A stretch of 64,000 bases of DNA, from NCBI GenBank assembly GCA_936914845.1, contig CAKZGE010000003.1, positions 434,001 through 498,000 on the forward strand, written 5' to 3'. Positions within the stretch are counted from its first letter, which is position 1. Each line of letters begins with the position of its first letter. Positions 17,091-24,759 of this stretch are shown in pieces. Position numbers and translations under genes: made by a program. Below the pieces are notes generated by a model that did no database searches, was not told where the DNA came from, and saw only the letters and a program-made list of their open reading frames with translations. The DNA is from an uncultured Chloracidobacterium sp. GTDB lineage: Bacteria; Acidobacteriota; Blastocatellia; Pyrinomonadales; Pyrinomonadaceae.

Positions 17091-17126
17091 CTAAGCGAAA
17101 AGCACCTCGTTTGAATTATTTATCAT
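17091..17126 (-). CDS. possible 11-codon peptide with strong ribosome site
   Basis: ATG at 17126 follows GGGGGTGAT by 3-4 bases on the minus strand and encodes MINNSNEVLFA, then TAG. The same frame continues FDQAEKLPTNK to a second TAG at 17057-17055, exactly abutting the terminator stem. A 12-bp palindrome (TACCTGCAGGTA, 17157-17168) and TTGACT (17178-17173) lie upstream, a possible promoter/operator. It could be a leader peptide or a broken small gene. It sits in what was the tRNA-Leu downstream region. Confidence 0.3.
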   Translation of the reverse strand: MINNSNEVLFA

Positions 17127-17188
17127 AATATCACCCCCAGTGTGTATAGTATCTCATACCTGCAGGTAATATAGTCAAGAAAAAGATC

Positions 17189-17206
17189 GTGGTACCGAGG
17201 GTCGGA
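17189..17206. repeat. left attachment core (displaced tRNA-Leu 3' end)
   Basis: GTGGTACCGAGGGTCGGA at 17189-17206 is identical to 55257-55274; the bases on both sides differ. It is the last part of the T-arm/acceptor strand plus CCA of tRNA-Leu, left behind when the phage integrated. Confidence 0.9.
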
Positions 17207-17345
17207 AAGAAGCTGATTTAAAATTCTATTTAGACTGCTTATTTTATCGGCGTTTTGGCGGGATTTTAGCTGCTATTTCAACCTTCTTAAAAGCCCGAAA
17301 ACACCGACAAATCCAATACAGATAGATAGTATTTGGAGGGTAAGC

Positions 17346-17669
17346 TTATTTGCCTGCCTGATGCAATTTCAATTCTTTGAGCTGCTCTGCGATATTATTC
17401 TGGATCACTCCGATCTCTGCCATCCGAATGGCGTTCTGCTGGCTCATATTCGAGAGTGCAGTAATTCCGGCGGCGTTCGCTTCTGCTTTTTTCTCCAGCA
17501 CGTCTATGCGCCGCTCCGTATCGGTCTGAAATCGCTGCATATTGCACCAGCTAGTGCCGAGTGCGGTAGCCACAGCCAGCACCACAGTCGGCAAAAATCG
17601 CGTAAAATCGGCAAAAAAACCGCCAACCGGCGGCCGCTGACCCGCAGAATTCGCATTGCTTTCAGGCAT
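17346..17669 (-). CDS. small phage membrane protein with coiled coil (lysis region)
   Basis: The 107-residue product is the leftmost phage gene. It has a polar N-terminus, one membrane segment (FLPTVVLAVATALGTSW, about 30-46), then a helical heptad-rich tail (TERRIDVLEKKAEANAAGI to EQLKELKL). The N-terminal anchor with a coiled-coil body and the neighbouring endolysin suggest a holin- or spanin-associated role. I do not recognise a family. Confidence 0.6.
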   Translation of the reverse strand: MPESNANSAGQRPPVGGFFADFTRFLPTVVLAVATALGTSWCNMQRFQTDTERRIDVLEKKAEANAAGITALSNMSQQNAIRMAEIGVIQNNIAEQLKELKLHQAGK

Positions 17670-17679
17670 AAAAATAAAT

Positions 17680-18159
17680 CTATTTCAGCAAAATAAATAT
17701 CAGTAATCCCGCCGCCGCCGCGCTAAGCATTTTTTCTCGCTGCCACGATCTTTTCAGCTTTTTTCGGGTTTTTTCAAGGTCTTTTTGCAGCAATTCCACC
17801 TGCTTTTTCTGTGCATCCAAAGCGGTTTTTTGCTCCGTGATCGCACTTCGCAAATTTGTGATTTCAGATTCCAGCGAGGCTTTGATCTTTTCTTGCTGAG
17901 CGTCACGAGCATTCAGATTCTCGATCAACTTTTCCTTTGATTTGATCTGCTCCCGCAGGCCATCAATGTATTGACGGCTAGAGCGAACCTCAGACTGGGC
18001 CCGCTCCAACGCTTCAACCAGCCGCACGCGCCTTTCGGCATCGCTTTCAGGGATAGAGTTCGGCGTCTGCTGCGAGAACGTCGGCTTCACGCTGGCGAAT
18101 AGGCACAGCAGCCCGCCGACGATTAGTAGTAGTAGATTTTTGGTTGCGAGCTTCTTCAT
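17680..18159 (-). CDS. spanin-like coiled-coil protein, overlaps the upstream gene
   Basis: The product is 159 residues. It has an N-terminal signal-like hydrophobic stretch (LLLLIVGGLLCLFAS), a long coiled coil (about 45-140, e.g. LESEITNLRSAITEQKTAL), and a short hydrophobic C-terminus (AAAAGLLIFILLK). A cysteine lies at the end of the signal, but the lipobox is not canonical. It overlaps the preceding gene by 113 bases in another frame, an arrangement known for Rz/Rz1 spanin pairs that fuse the membranes at lysis. Assignment as the second spanin component is inference. Confidence 0.6.
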   Translation of the reverse strand: MKKLATKNLLLLIVGGLLCLFASVKPTFSQQTPNSIPESDAERRVRLVEALERAQSEVRSSRQYIDGLREQIKSKEKLIENLNARDAQQEKIKASLESEITNLRSAITEQKTALDAQKKQVELLQKDLEKTRKKLKRSWQREKMLSAAAAGLLIFILLK

Positions 18160-18502
18160 AATTTTTCCCCAAATCGCTCAATCGGGCGGATAGTATCTGA
18201 TCGTGCTCCGATAGCGTGGCAATATTTTCATTCATCGCCTGCAACACACTCATCAGCTCCATCGTCGCGGTGCGATCGCGGTCCGCCACCGCTAAATATT
18301 GGTTTGCCTGCTCAATGGCGGCATTTGCTTCGCGAGAAAGTTTTTCGATTTTGGCATTCTGGCTGGCGATCTGCCGTTCGAAAATCCACGAGCGAACGCC
18401 ATCATAGACCAGATACGCCGCCAGCACTGCGATCAGCGCCATCATCGGCCACCCGATTTTAGCCAATGCCGCTGCCCACGCTTTTTTGATCTCATCTTTC
18501 AT
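18047..18502 (-). CDS. Rz-like inner-membrane spanin candidate
   Basis: Translation from ATG 18502 (MKDEIKKAWAAALAKIG) gives 151 residues; a longer frame exists to 18547. A single N-terminal membrane helix (MMALIAVLAAYLVYDG) is followed by a periplasmic coiled coil (QNAKIEKLSREANAAIEQAN) and a basic tail. This is the i-spanin architecture, and it overlaps the next coiled-coil gene as Rz overlaps Rz1. It lies between the endolysin and the prophage end, as lysis accessory genes do. Confidence 0.6.
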   Translation of the reverse strand: MKDEIKKAWAAALAKIGWPMMALIAVLAAYLVYDGVRSWIFERQIASQNAKIEKLSREANAAIEQANQYLAVADRDRTATMELMSVLQAMNENIATLSEHDQILSARLSDLGKNYEEARNQKSTTTNRRRAAVPIRQREADVLAADAELYP

Positions 18503-18591
18503 CAGCACCCTCTGCGGTAGTCGTGATACCGCTGAATATGCAGGCAATTATCAATTAGTTTCATAGCGATTCGGCTGGGGTAAAGCCGTCT

Positions 18592-19113
18592 TTATTTCGG
18601 AAACCATTCGCTTTCCGGCGCATTTTTCGCGAGATAAAAGATTCGTTCATCGATCTCACGCACTGCTTCGCCGATCTCGGTTTTTTCAGAGTATATCCAG
18701 CCAAAAAGCAGGTAGCGGGTTCGCCCGCCGCGAGCGTTTATTGAGCCGATCCAACCAATAGGCTCCCCATCCCGCAATCGTCGCAGGATGCTTAATTGCT
18801 TTTTGCGATTCTCTTTTTGCGGCCGCAGGTTGGTCAGCCCGTGAGCAGCGGAGCCCAGCCCGCCCACAAGCAACGCCAATATTCCGCCCGGTGCGAGATC
18901 GTCCCAAAAGAGCAAAGCAATCACTATCACCGGCACGGCGACAGCGGCAGTCCACAGGATATTTTTCGGCAGCGAGAAATAGCCATATTTGTCGGCATTG
19001 AGGCTGTTACCCTCTTTTTGGCCGTAGTAGGGAAAGCGTAGGCTAGAGTAGATATCCAGCCCACGGCCGGCCAATAATATCGCGATAGAGATTATAAAAA
19101 ATATAGTTGTCAT
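18592..19113 (-). CDS. phage membrane protein, holin candidate
   Basis: The product is 173 residues with about three membrane segments (IFFIISIAILLAGRG, NILWTAAVAVPVIVIALLFW, GGILALLVGGLGSAA) and a cytoplasmic C-terminal domain rich in charged residues (YSEKTEIGEAVREIDERIFYLAK). Its start overlaps the endolysin stop by 4 bases (ATGA), so it is co-translated with the endolysin. The position suggests a holin or antiholin, but it is larger than most and the C-terminal domain is unrecognised. Confidence 0.55.
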   Translation of the reverse strand: MTTIFFIISIAILLAGRGLDIYSSLRFPYYGQKEGNSLNADKYGYFSLPKNILWTAAVAVPVIVIALLFWDDLAPGGILALLVGGLGSAAHGLTNLRPQKENRKKQLSILRRLRDGEPIGWIGSINARGGRTRYLLFGWIYSEKTEIGEAVREIDERIFYLAKNAPESEWFPK

Positions 19114-20009
19114 CTTTTCAGCTCGACATTATTTGCAGCCGGATCAGCAGCGGCCTTCATTTTGATCGTCGTTTTTTCGTGGGCCCGCTGCTGCGACCGG
19201 TCGTAGAACCACAAAGCACCGGCTATCAACAGCAGTCCGCCGACCACTATCAGAAAATGAAGCGGCGTGAGGTCATTTAATTTGTTTTCGATCACACCCC
19301 ACAGGTTGATGCCAACCCCGGTTATCAGCGTTATGAGAGCTCCGATCTTCGACCAGATCGATGTCCGTTCTTTTTGCACCTCAACCGGAGTATCAGACGG
19401 CAGCGGCGGCGGAGCGTCCGGCAAGGCGATGGCGATGGCCGGCTTATCCGCTTCAATGACTACGGCCGGGCCTTGTTCTTGTTGAGTAAGAGCAGATTCA
19501 ACCTCTTCAACCTTAGACGGATCAACATCAACTGTTTCAGTCCGTTTTTCTTTCGTGACGTGAGCGGTTTTTTTGATCTTAGAGCTGAGACCATTCAGAT
19601 CCCACGCGGCCTCAGAATCGTAAAATTGGGCTTTATCGCGCACACTCAAATGCAGATGCTTGGTATGCGCATTGGCGCCATCATATGGTAGCCACTTCCA
19701 CGGGGCTTTAGACGCCGACAGAATCCGGCGATTCCAGATGATGTATTTAATTCGCGGATCGCGGCTCTCAGCGAGTATCTCCGCTAGTCGGTGGCAGTCC
19801 AGCCCTCCAGCCGGGTCGTGCGTGAAATCACGAGCCGTCACCACGCCGACGCCTTTAGCGTCTTTGACCCACGGATTGTGGTCAGAATTTCGCGAAGCGT
19901 GCGCAGCATCGCCGATCCCGCCATCAGACGCTTTTGAGCGATTCGGAGCGAGTGTGTTTAATTGAAGCCTGAGTTTTTCGAGTGATTTTGCGATTCTCCA
20001 AGTGGCCAT
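19110..20009 (-). CDS. M15-type peptidoglycan peptidase with C-terminal membrane hairpin (endolysin)
   Basis: The product is 299 residues. The N-terminal half (about 1-125) has the D-Ala-D-Ala carboxypeptidase/M15-like zinc pattern: SDHNPWVKD supplies a His, VVTARDFTHD the Asp, and KHLHLSV the second His. It starts TWRIAKSLEKLRLQLNTLAPNRSKASDGGIGDAAH, like endopeptidases of other phages. The C-terminus has two hydrophobic helices (IGALITLITGVGINLWGV and LHFLIVVGGLLLIAGALWFY), so the enzyme may be membrane-tethered. It probably cleaves peptidoglycan cross-links at lysis. Confidence 0.78.
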   Translation of the reverse strand: MATWRIAKSLEKLRLQLNTLAPNRSKASDGGIGDAAHASRNSDHNPWVKDAKGVGVVTARDFTHDPAGGLDCHRLAEILAESRDPRIKYIIWNRRILSASKAPWKWLPYDGANAHTKHLHLSVRDKAQFYDSEAAWDLNGLSSKIKKTAHVTKEKRTETVDVDPSKVEEVESALTQQEQGPAVVIEADKPAIAIALPDAPPPLPSDTPVEVQKERTSIWSKIGALITLITGVGINLWGVIENKLNDLTPLHFLIVVGGLLLIAGALWFYDRSQQRAHEKTTIKMKAAADPAANNVELKR

Positions 20010-20142
20010 AGGAGAAGCATAAATCAGATAAAAAGCAGTTATTTTTTGTCAAAAACTTTTTCCGATTCCCGGCCGCCGGAGCGATTCAGTAAGTGACCGA
20101 AAAAAAATATTGCGAACAAAGCGAAAAAACTTTCGACACCGC

Positions 20143-20171
20143 TTGACATTAAAAACAAAGCAATGTTAATA
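20143..20171 (+). promoter_or_regulatory. promoter of the rightward cargo operon
   Basis: TTGACA at 20143-20148 and TTAATA at 20166-20171 are 17 bases apart. They lie about 100 bases upstream of the ATG at 20274. It faces away from the leftward late genes, so the cargo genes can be expressed independently, perhaps in the lysogen. Confidence 0.5.
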
Positions 20172-20273
20172 TCAAAAATGTCAGAGGGAAAACGGAACGG
20201 CCACCGAGCCGGTAACACCAAAAGACACACAATCCACGGCCTACGCTACGGCCCAAAACAAGCGAAGGATCAC

Positions 20274-20744
20274 ATGACAAACATCAACACACTCATAACC
20301 CTCGGCGGCAAACGCTGGACGAAAGAAAACCACGATCGCGTTTACTTCACCGGCGAACAACTTGCGAAGTTCATCACAGAGCAGAAAGGCACAAATCTCA
20401 GCAAAAAAGAGATTCAAAATCTCCATGACGCCAACTTTTACTACAACGTCGTGACCAGTGAGTATGTATGGAAGGGGAACCGTGACAGCAACTTTTACAG
20501 CAACACGATCATCGCCTTTTTAAGCGAGGCCGCCAAGCCCGTTGAGACGTCAACCGCACTCGAAGCCGAATCCATCGAGATCGAACCCACAAGTATGGCT
20601 TCCACGGTATCAAGCTTCGCCGATAGCCTCGAAAACGCGACCGACGAGCAGCTTGACCGCCACGAACGCATCAATAGCTACCCGAAACGCCGCCGCGACG
20701 GTGCTTTGTATCTCGATCCAAAAACGCAGACATGGGACGACTAA
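20274..20744 (+). CDS. phage cargo protein, unknown
   Basis: The start at 20274 (MTNINTLITLGGKRWTKENHDRVYF) follows AAGGA by 5 bases, giving 156 residues. It has a polar N-terminal domain rich in Tyr/Asn (NLHDANFYYNVVTSEYVWKG), an acidic Glu/Ser linker, and a C-terminus ending YPKRRRDGALYLDPKTQTWDD. It is the first gene of a rightward operon opposite to all late genes, the usual position of moron cargo. I do not recognise a family. Confidence 0.6.
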   Translation: MTNINTLITLGGKRWTKENHDRVYFTGEQLAKFITEQKGTNLSKKEIQNLHDANFYYNVVTSEYVWKGNRDSNFYSNTIIAFLSEAAKPVETSTALEAESIEIEPTSMASTVSSFADSLENATDEQLDRHERINSYPKRRRDGALYLDPKTQTWDD

Positions 20745-20748
20745 CGAC

Positions 20749-21234
20749 ATGCCCTACCGCATCAGAGAGCTAAAAAAAGACATCGAGCCGCTCAATCCTC
20801 GCCTCCGCGTGAGGGTTGAGATAGACGGAACCGAATACGAGATAGACGGCCTTAGGCTGATAGAGACATCAGGCGGCCGAGTGATAATCAAATCAGGAGA
20901 AAAAATTATGACAACCCACACCAAAAACACTTTCACCGTTACCAATGATATGGTAAACGCTTACGCCGCAGAGCTTCTCGGTATGACAGACGGCATTTCC
21001 TATCCGCGACTGATCGCCATCTATAAGAATGGCAGCGTTGACAGCGGCTTTTATGAGCAAAATCTACATAGCGGGGCTTGGCACCATGATGACGCCATCA
21101 TCGGCACGGTTAAGATCGACGAACCGCTGGAGTGGGGAGAAGGCAACGCCCGCGATTTAACCGCGGAGGATGTAGTAGGCATGTTCGGTGATGAAATTGA
21201 GCGGAATATTTATGACGCCGTCGAGCAAGAATAG
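20749..21234 (+). CDS. cargo protein, possibly two overlapping translation products
   Basis: The ATG at 20749 lies four bases after the previous stop codon and gives 161 residues (MPYRIRELKKDIEPLN, then VRVEIDGTEYEIDGLRLIE). Inside the same frame an ATG at 20908 (MTTHTKNTFTVTND) has a far better ribosome site, ATCAGGAGAAA. That leader is nearly identical to the one before the next gene at 21274. The region may therefore encode a full protein and a separately started 108-residue product, or two genes fused by loss of a stop. Function is unknown. Confidence 0.5.
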   Translation: MPYRIRELKKDIEPLNPRLRVRVEIDGTEYEIDGLRLIETSGGRVIIKSGEKIMTTHTKNTFTVTNDMVNAYAAELLGMTDGISYPRLIAIYKNGSVDSGFYEQNLHSGAWHHDDAIIGTVKIDEPLEWGEGNARDLTAEDVVGMFGDEIERNIYDAVEQE

Positions 21235-21273
21235 TCCTTTCACTCTCTCATACATAAAATCAGGAGAAAGATT

Positions 21274-21603
21274 ATGAAAAAAGGATATACAGAGCAAGGG
21301 ACCGACAGGCCCAAACTACCCAAACCGGGAGGCCGCGTAAAGAAAATGGCTAAAAAGGCTCGTTACGCAACTCGGGTGTGTCCCGATCCGCACTGTTCGG
21401 AAATCGCCCACTTCAGCGAAGAGAGGACGAAAACTTGTGCGAATTGCGGTTTGCCGATGAGACGAATTATTTATCAATCGACGTTTGAAAGATACAATTG
21501 GCTGGCGTTTCAGTTTGATTACCGCACAGGTGACGTCTGTCGCCTAAAACATTTGCCCGATTATGACGACAGTTCTTTGTGCCCGAACCGGGAGGCCGCG
21601 TAA
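21274..21603 (+). CDS. small zinc-ribbon-like cargo protein
   Basis: The product is 109 residues with a very basic start (RPKLPKPGGRVKKMAKKAR). It carries four cysteines in zinc-ribbon spacing: CPDPHC, and 21 residues later CANC. A strong AGGAGAAAG ribosome site precedes the ATG. The C-terminus has aromatic and acidic residues (YNWLAFQFDYRTGD). A nucleic-acid-binding role is possible from the charge and the ribbon, but I recognise no family. Confidence 0.55.
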   Translation: MKKGYTEQGTDRPKLPKPGGRVKKMAKKARYATRVCPDPHCSEIAHFSEERTKTCANCGLPMRRIIYQSTFERYNWLAFQFDYRTGDVCRLKHLPDYDDSSLCPNREAA

Positions 21604-21713
21604 TTGCGTTCAGCCTACAGGTGTAGGGGATGTCGTGATACTCGAACTACATTTTTGATCCAGAACCTTGGTTCACTCCACGAGCGTTGTGGAGCCACGT
21701 TTTGCTGATAAAC

Positions 21714-21905
21714 ATGACCGATAAACCAAAAACAAAACTAACAAAAGCCGAAGCCGGTCGCATCGGCGGCAAGATCGGCGGTAAGATCTCCAAAGGCGGC
21801 GGGCGACCGAAAGGCTCGTCCAAATATGCGACGGAAGAAGAACGATTAGAAGCAAAGCGAGAGTCCGTTCGCCGGTATCGGGCGAAGAAAAAGCATAGCG
21901 GCTAA
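21714..21905 (+). CDS. small basic DNA-binding-like protein
   Basis: From ATG 21714 the product is 63 residues. AGRIGGKIGGKISKGGG is Gly/Lys-rich, GRPKGS resembles an AT-hook core, and EAKRESVRRYRAKKK is a basic helix. Such composition is common in small phage nucleoid-like proteins. It closes the rightward cargo operon. No strong ribosome site is present. Confidence 0.45.
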   Translation: MTDKPKTKLTKAEAGRIGGKIGGKISKGGGRPKGSSKYATEEERLEAKRESVRRYRAKKKHSG

Positions 21906-21910
21906 AAGCT

Positions 21911-21974
21911 GAGACGGCATATTCTCCGCATATTTACCACGCCTCTAGCCCGCCGCGTGGGATGAAGCCGTCTC
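21911..21974. ncRNA. two-stem inverted-repeat structure at the end of the cargo operon
   Basis: GAGACGGC (21911-21918) pairs with GCCGTCTC (21967-21974), and inside CCACGC (21937-21942) pairs with GCGTGG (21955-21960). Both stems are perfect. No T run follows, so this is not a simple intrinsic terminator, although it sits between convergent transcripts. It could be an RNA element or a transcription barrier. Confidence 0.4.
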
Positions 21975-21998
21975 GTGTGAAATTTGTCGGTAAAAAGC

Positions 21999-22844
21999 TC
22001 ATAGCACTATTCCATACCGAGTTAAAAGATACGACATTAGGTTGCTATATTCTCCCCCTGATAGCCCCGACGAACACGCCATCAGTTCCTTCACTCTGAT
22101 ATTTGCGTAGTTCCCGCCAAACATCGCTCCACCGATAGCAGCTCCTTGATGAAATGCGGTCGTGCCATCCGCCGCCGCAACCTCATTTCCGGCATACCGG
22201 TATTTGGATGCCGTTCCCACTCTTTCAAAAAAAGCAGCCCTAAAACCAGTGGGGCGAGAAGGAGTGGCAACATCTAGTGCAGCACCCCCGGCGGAGTTGA
22301 ATCGACTGACGCTATTCGTCCCCGGTGCCATGATTTCCCATGTATAGGAAGATAAAAACCGATCATAGATGGCCACATCAGATACGATCTCATAAACCAT
22401 GCAGATCGAACAGTCCGTTAGTGCGGGCCACGCCGGGTTGAGGCTGAGCAGATCATCAACTCCATCAAACTCGATATAGGGATCGCCGCCATTAATTTTA
22501 AATGTTGGTCGGGCTGACCCGCTTGCTTGTAAATGGGCTGACCCCACGCGATCTGTAAATATGCTCACAGGGGCGTTGTCCGCGTAGCTTTCATCTGCCG
22601 CCCGATACCAATGCTCGATTCCGGCAATACTGGCAGGCGTCCAAGGCACATCCGTCGTCGCACTCACCTCGCTACTCCACGCCGAGCGGTTTCCCGCCGC
22701 GTCATAAGACCGCACCTGTGCGAAATAAAGCGTTGAGGCGTCCAACCCGCCAAACTGATAGTTGAGATTATTCCCCACATCAATCGGCGAGCCATACGCC
22801 CCGCCGTCCTCTTTTATTCTTACTTCGTATCCAGCTACTGCCAT
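21999..22844 (-). CDS. tail fibre-like protein: half fibronectin domain plus LamG-like domain
   Basis: The product is 281 residues. It begins at MAVAGYEVRIKEDGG, which is the second half of a fibronectin type III domain (ASTLYFAQVRSYDAAGNRSAWSSEVSATT). A concanavalin/LamG-like beta-sandwich follows (IEHWYRAADESYADN to SNLMSYLLTRYGIVL). The missing first half of the fibronectin domain is the C-terminus of the upstream gene, 176 bases away. No ribosome site precedes the ATG. It is probably a receptor-binding or surface tail protein, possibly expressed as a continuation of the upstream tip protein. Confidence 0.65.
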   Translation of the reverse strand: MAVAGYEVRIKEDGGAYGSPIDVGNNLNYQFGGLDASTLYFAQVRSYDAAGNRSAWSSEVSATTDVPWTPASIAGIEHWYRAADESYADNAPVSIFTDRVGSAHLQASGSARPTFKINGGDPYIEFDGVDDLLSLNPAWPALTDCSICMVYEIVSDVAIYDRFLSSYTWEIMAPGTNSVSRFNSAGGAALDVATPSRPTGFRAAFFERVGTASKYRYAGNEVAAADGTTAFHQGAAIGGAMFGGNYANIRVKELMACSSGLSGGEYSNLMSYLLTRYGIVL

Positions 22845-23017
22845 AGTTTTCTATTTGATGGCTAATTAATTATTAGAGCCTATTAGAGCTAAAACGCCGT
22901 GTTTATTGGCGATTTCTATTTGATTACTATTTGATATTCTAATATTTTTGGCTAAATTGTGGCTAACTTCTTGCTTCACTCGAAAACCATTTTCCTGATG
23001 TCGGTAAAATGGTCAAA
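22845..23017 (-). other. AT-rich insert splitting a fibronectin type III domain
   Basis: Counting the TGA at 23020-23018, 176 bases separate the last in-frame codon of the upstream half-domain (SWLASSDA) from MAVAGYEV. The insert is clearly AT-richer than its surroundings. It has a hairpin right after the stop (CCATTTT/AAAATGG on the minus strand) and the plus-strand repeat TTTCTATTTGAT at two places, with a third partial copy. It has no obvious gene and no known intron boundary. Confidence 0.5.
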
Positions 23018-24757
23018 TCAAGCATCCGATGACGCCAGCCACGATAGCGTCAATGCATCGTAAGAATCGACCACAAAAACATCTACCACCGGCACACTCG
23101 GCGGTGTTACATCCGGCGGAACCGGCACATAATCGATTTTTGGCTCGACCACGATCCGCATTTTTCTTTCTGCAATACTGTCATCATAGAGCGTGGTGTA
23201 GTATTTTTGACCTGTGAAGCTCACCTTCGGCAATCCGGCACCACTCGCATCTAGCTCGATCCCCTGAATCATCATCGGCAAATTGATCACGCCGCTTCCG
23301 TCGTCTGTGATCGCTACCACATCACCCTCTTCGAGCAATAAAGCTTCGCGGGTGCTTGTCCAGTTGTAGAAAAAATCGCTGTCTTGGCGTTCGGCCAAGA
23401 TCGAGCTGGCGATGCGATACGCCTGATATTCGTTGTCGATCGCCTGCCCATTGATCTCGACGTTGTTGACTTTTTTTACTTTCTCGATACTGTCGCGGTC
23501 GGCAAGCCGCAATTCGATCAGCCGGAAATCCTGCAAATTGTCGCGATATTTCAGATCCACGCGATTAACGCTCTTTTGGCGGTTGCCCAAAATCCACTCA
23601 TAAGTGGCCCGCAGGACGTTAGAGCGTTTAAATGCGGCTCTTGGCTCCAATCTGTCCGAAAAGATCGCCTGTACCCGCATTACTTCGCATCCTGTGCGAT
23701 TGATTTCCGGCGGTAGAGTATCAGAAAGCAGAGGCAGGCGGTCGATAACAAAGCCGCTGCCATCATTGTTCGAGTGCAGCCGGATCTTTTTCGATGCGGC
23801 CTCCGGCGTCACATACCAATTTACTGTGGTATCAGCTGGCGGCGTGATACCTGTTACCGTAATTTTTTGGTTAGCCGTCAGCGTTACGCTTCGCACCGGT
23901 GAAAGAAGCGTTTGCCCGCGGTCATTCACATACGAATACGCCACCTTATACACGCCTGCCGGAAATGTCCCGGACGCGGTAGCGGTCAGCGTCGGAGCTA
24001 CTGACGGATTTGCGACCGGGCCGGAATGGGCCACACTCACGCCGGGGCCTATCTCTATCGTGCCGAATTTTGCGGTAATGGTAACAATATTTGTGGCGGC
24101 CGTGGCCCGGAACCGGCGATATAATTTTGGGTGGGCATTGATCGTGGCGGCTAAAAAAGCGGCTATCGTGGTCGTTGTATCGCCCGTTCCCGCGTTAAAT
24201 GACACCACGATACCATCGAGCGTGACCGATTCTGTGCCGCTCGTGTTTACGCTGTTGACCGTGACCGTCGCCGTCGCCGGCGTGGTGTTCGTGCGTCCGG
24301 TAAAGTTGGTTTTGGTCATCGTCGCCGTGACTGATAGTGTTACCACGTCCTGCAGCAAGGAGTAGTATGCATCGGTGACCGATCGCGTTTCAGATCGATC
24401 AGTATAGGGATCGATCAATAAGTAGCTGTTAAAATTATTTACCCACGGGGAAATGTCGTCTAAATTTAGATCAGAATCTTGAACCGCCAAAGCATCCTCC
24501 ACCATCGCCCAATCTACGGGCCGCTTACTGTGCAGGCGAATCTTTCCATTCGCCCCCTGCGACATGAACATTCTAGCGGACGGGAAAATTACCTCATGAA
24601 GCAGATCGACAACCTTCATCTCTTCGGACACGACCAAATTGCAAGCGTATCGCTGCACGAGATTGCCTGCTAAGCCCGGCACGTAAGTTGGCTGCGGAAA
24701 CCCGCCGGGCCCCGGCGGCGGTTCATCAGGCGGATCAATGATCGGTGGTATAGACAT
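23018..24757 (-). CDS. phage tail tip / baseplate protein ending in half a fibronectin domain
   Basis: The product is 579 residues. It has a Pro-rich N-terminus (IIDPPDEPPPGPGGF), then a tip-protein-like body including KRPVDWAMVEDALAVQ, an inserted Ig-like/adhesin-like beta region (about 150-340), and GQAIDNEYQAYRIASSILAERQ, which resembles tail-tip attachment domains. The last residues (VTPPSVPVVDVFVVDSYDALTLSWLASSDA) are the first strands of a fibronectin type III domain, interrupted by a TGA. The rest of that domain begins the next ORF. The gene order after the tape measure supports a tail-tip role. Confidence 0.7.
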   Translation of the reverse strand: MSIPPIIDPPDEPPPGPGGFPQPTYVPGLAGNLVQRYACNLVVSEEMKVVDLLHEVIFPSARMFMSQGANGKIRLHSKRPVDWAMVEDALAVQDSDLNLDDISPWVNNFNSYLLIDPYTDRSETRSVTDAYYSLLQDVVTLSVTATMTKTNFTGRTNTTPATATVTVNSVNTSGTESVTLDGIVVSFNAGTGDTTTTIAAFLAATINAHPKLYRRFRATAATNIVTITAKFGTIEIGPGVSVAHSGPVANPSVAPTLTATASGTFPAGVYKVAYSYVNDRGQTLLSPVRSVTLTANQKITVTGITPPADTTVNWYVTPEAASKKIRLHSNNDGSGFVIDRLPLLSDTLPPEINRTGCEVMRVQAIFSDRLEPRAAFKRSNVLRATYEWILGNRQKSVNRVDLKYRDNLQDFRLIELRLADRDSIEKVKKVNNVEINGQAIDNEYQAYRIASSILAERQDSDFFYNWTSTREALLLEEGDVVAITDDGSGVINLPMMIQGIELDASGAGLPKVSFTGQKYYTTLYDDSIAERKMRIVVEPKIDYVPVPPDVTPPSVPVVDVFVVDSYDALTLSWLASSDA

Positions 24758-24759
24758 AG

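Noticed and set aside
20039..20152. Leftward 36-63-residue membrane ORF next to the endolysin (holin-like)
   Set aside because: It lacks a ribosome site and overlaps the rightward cargo promoter, so coding is doubtful, though the hydrophobic stretch is real.
22895..23020. A 37-46-codon frame inside the FN3 insert (KQEVSHNLAKNIRISNSN...)
   Set aside because: It has only a GTG start without a ribosome site, and a stop just upstream in frame. It reads protein-like but cannot be supported alone.
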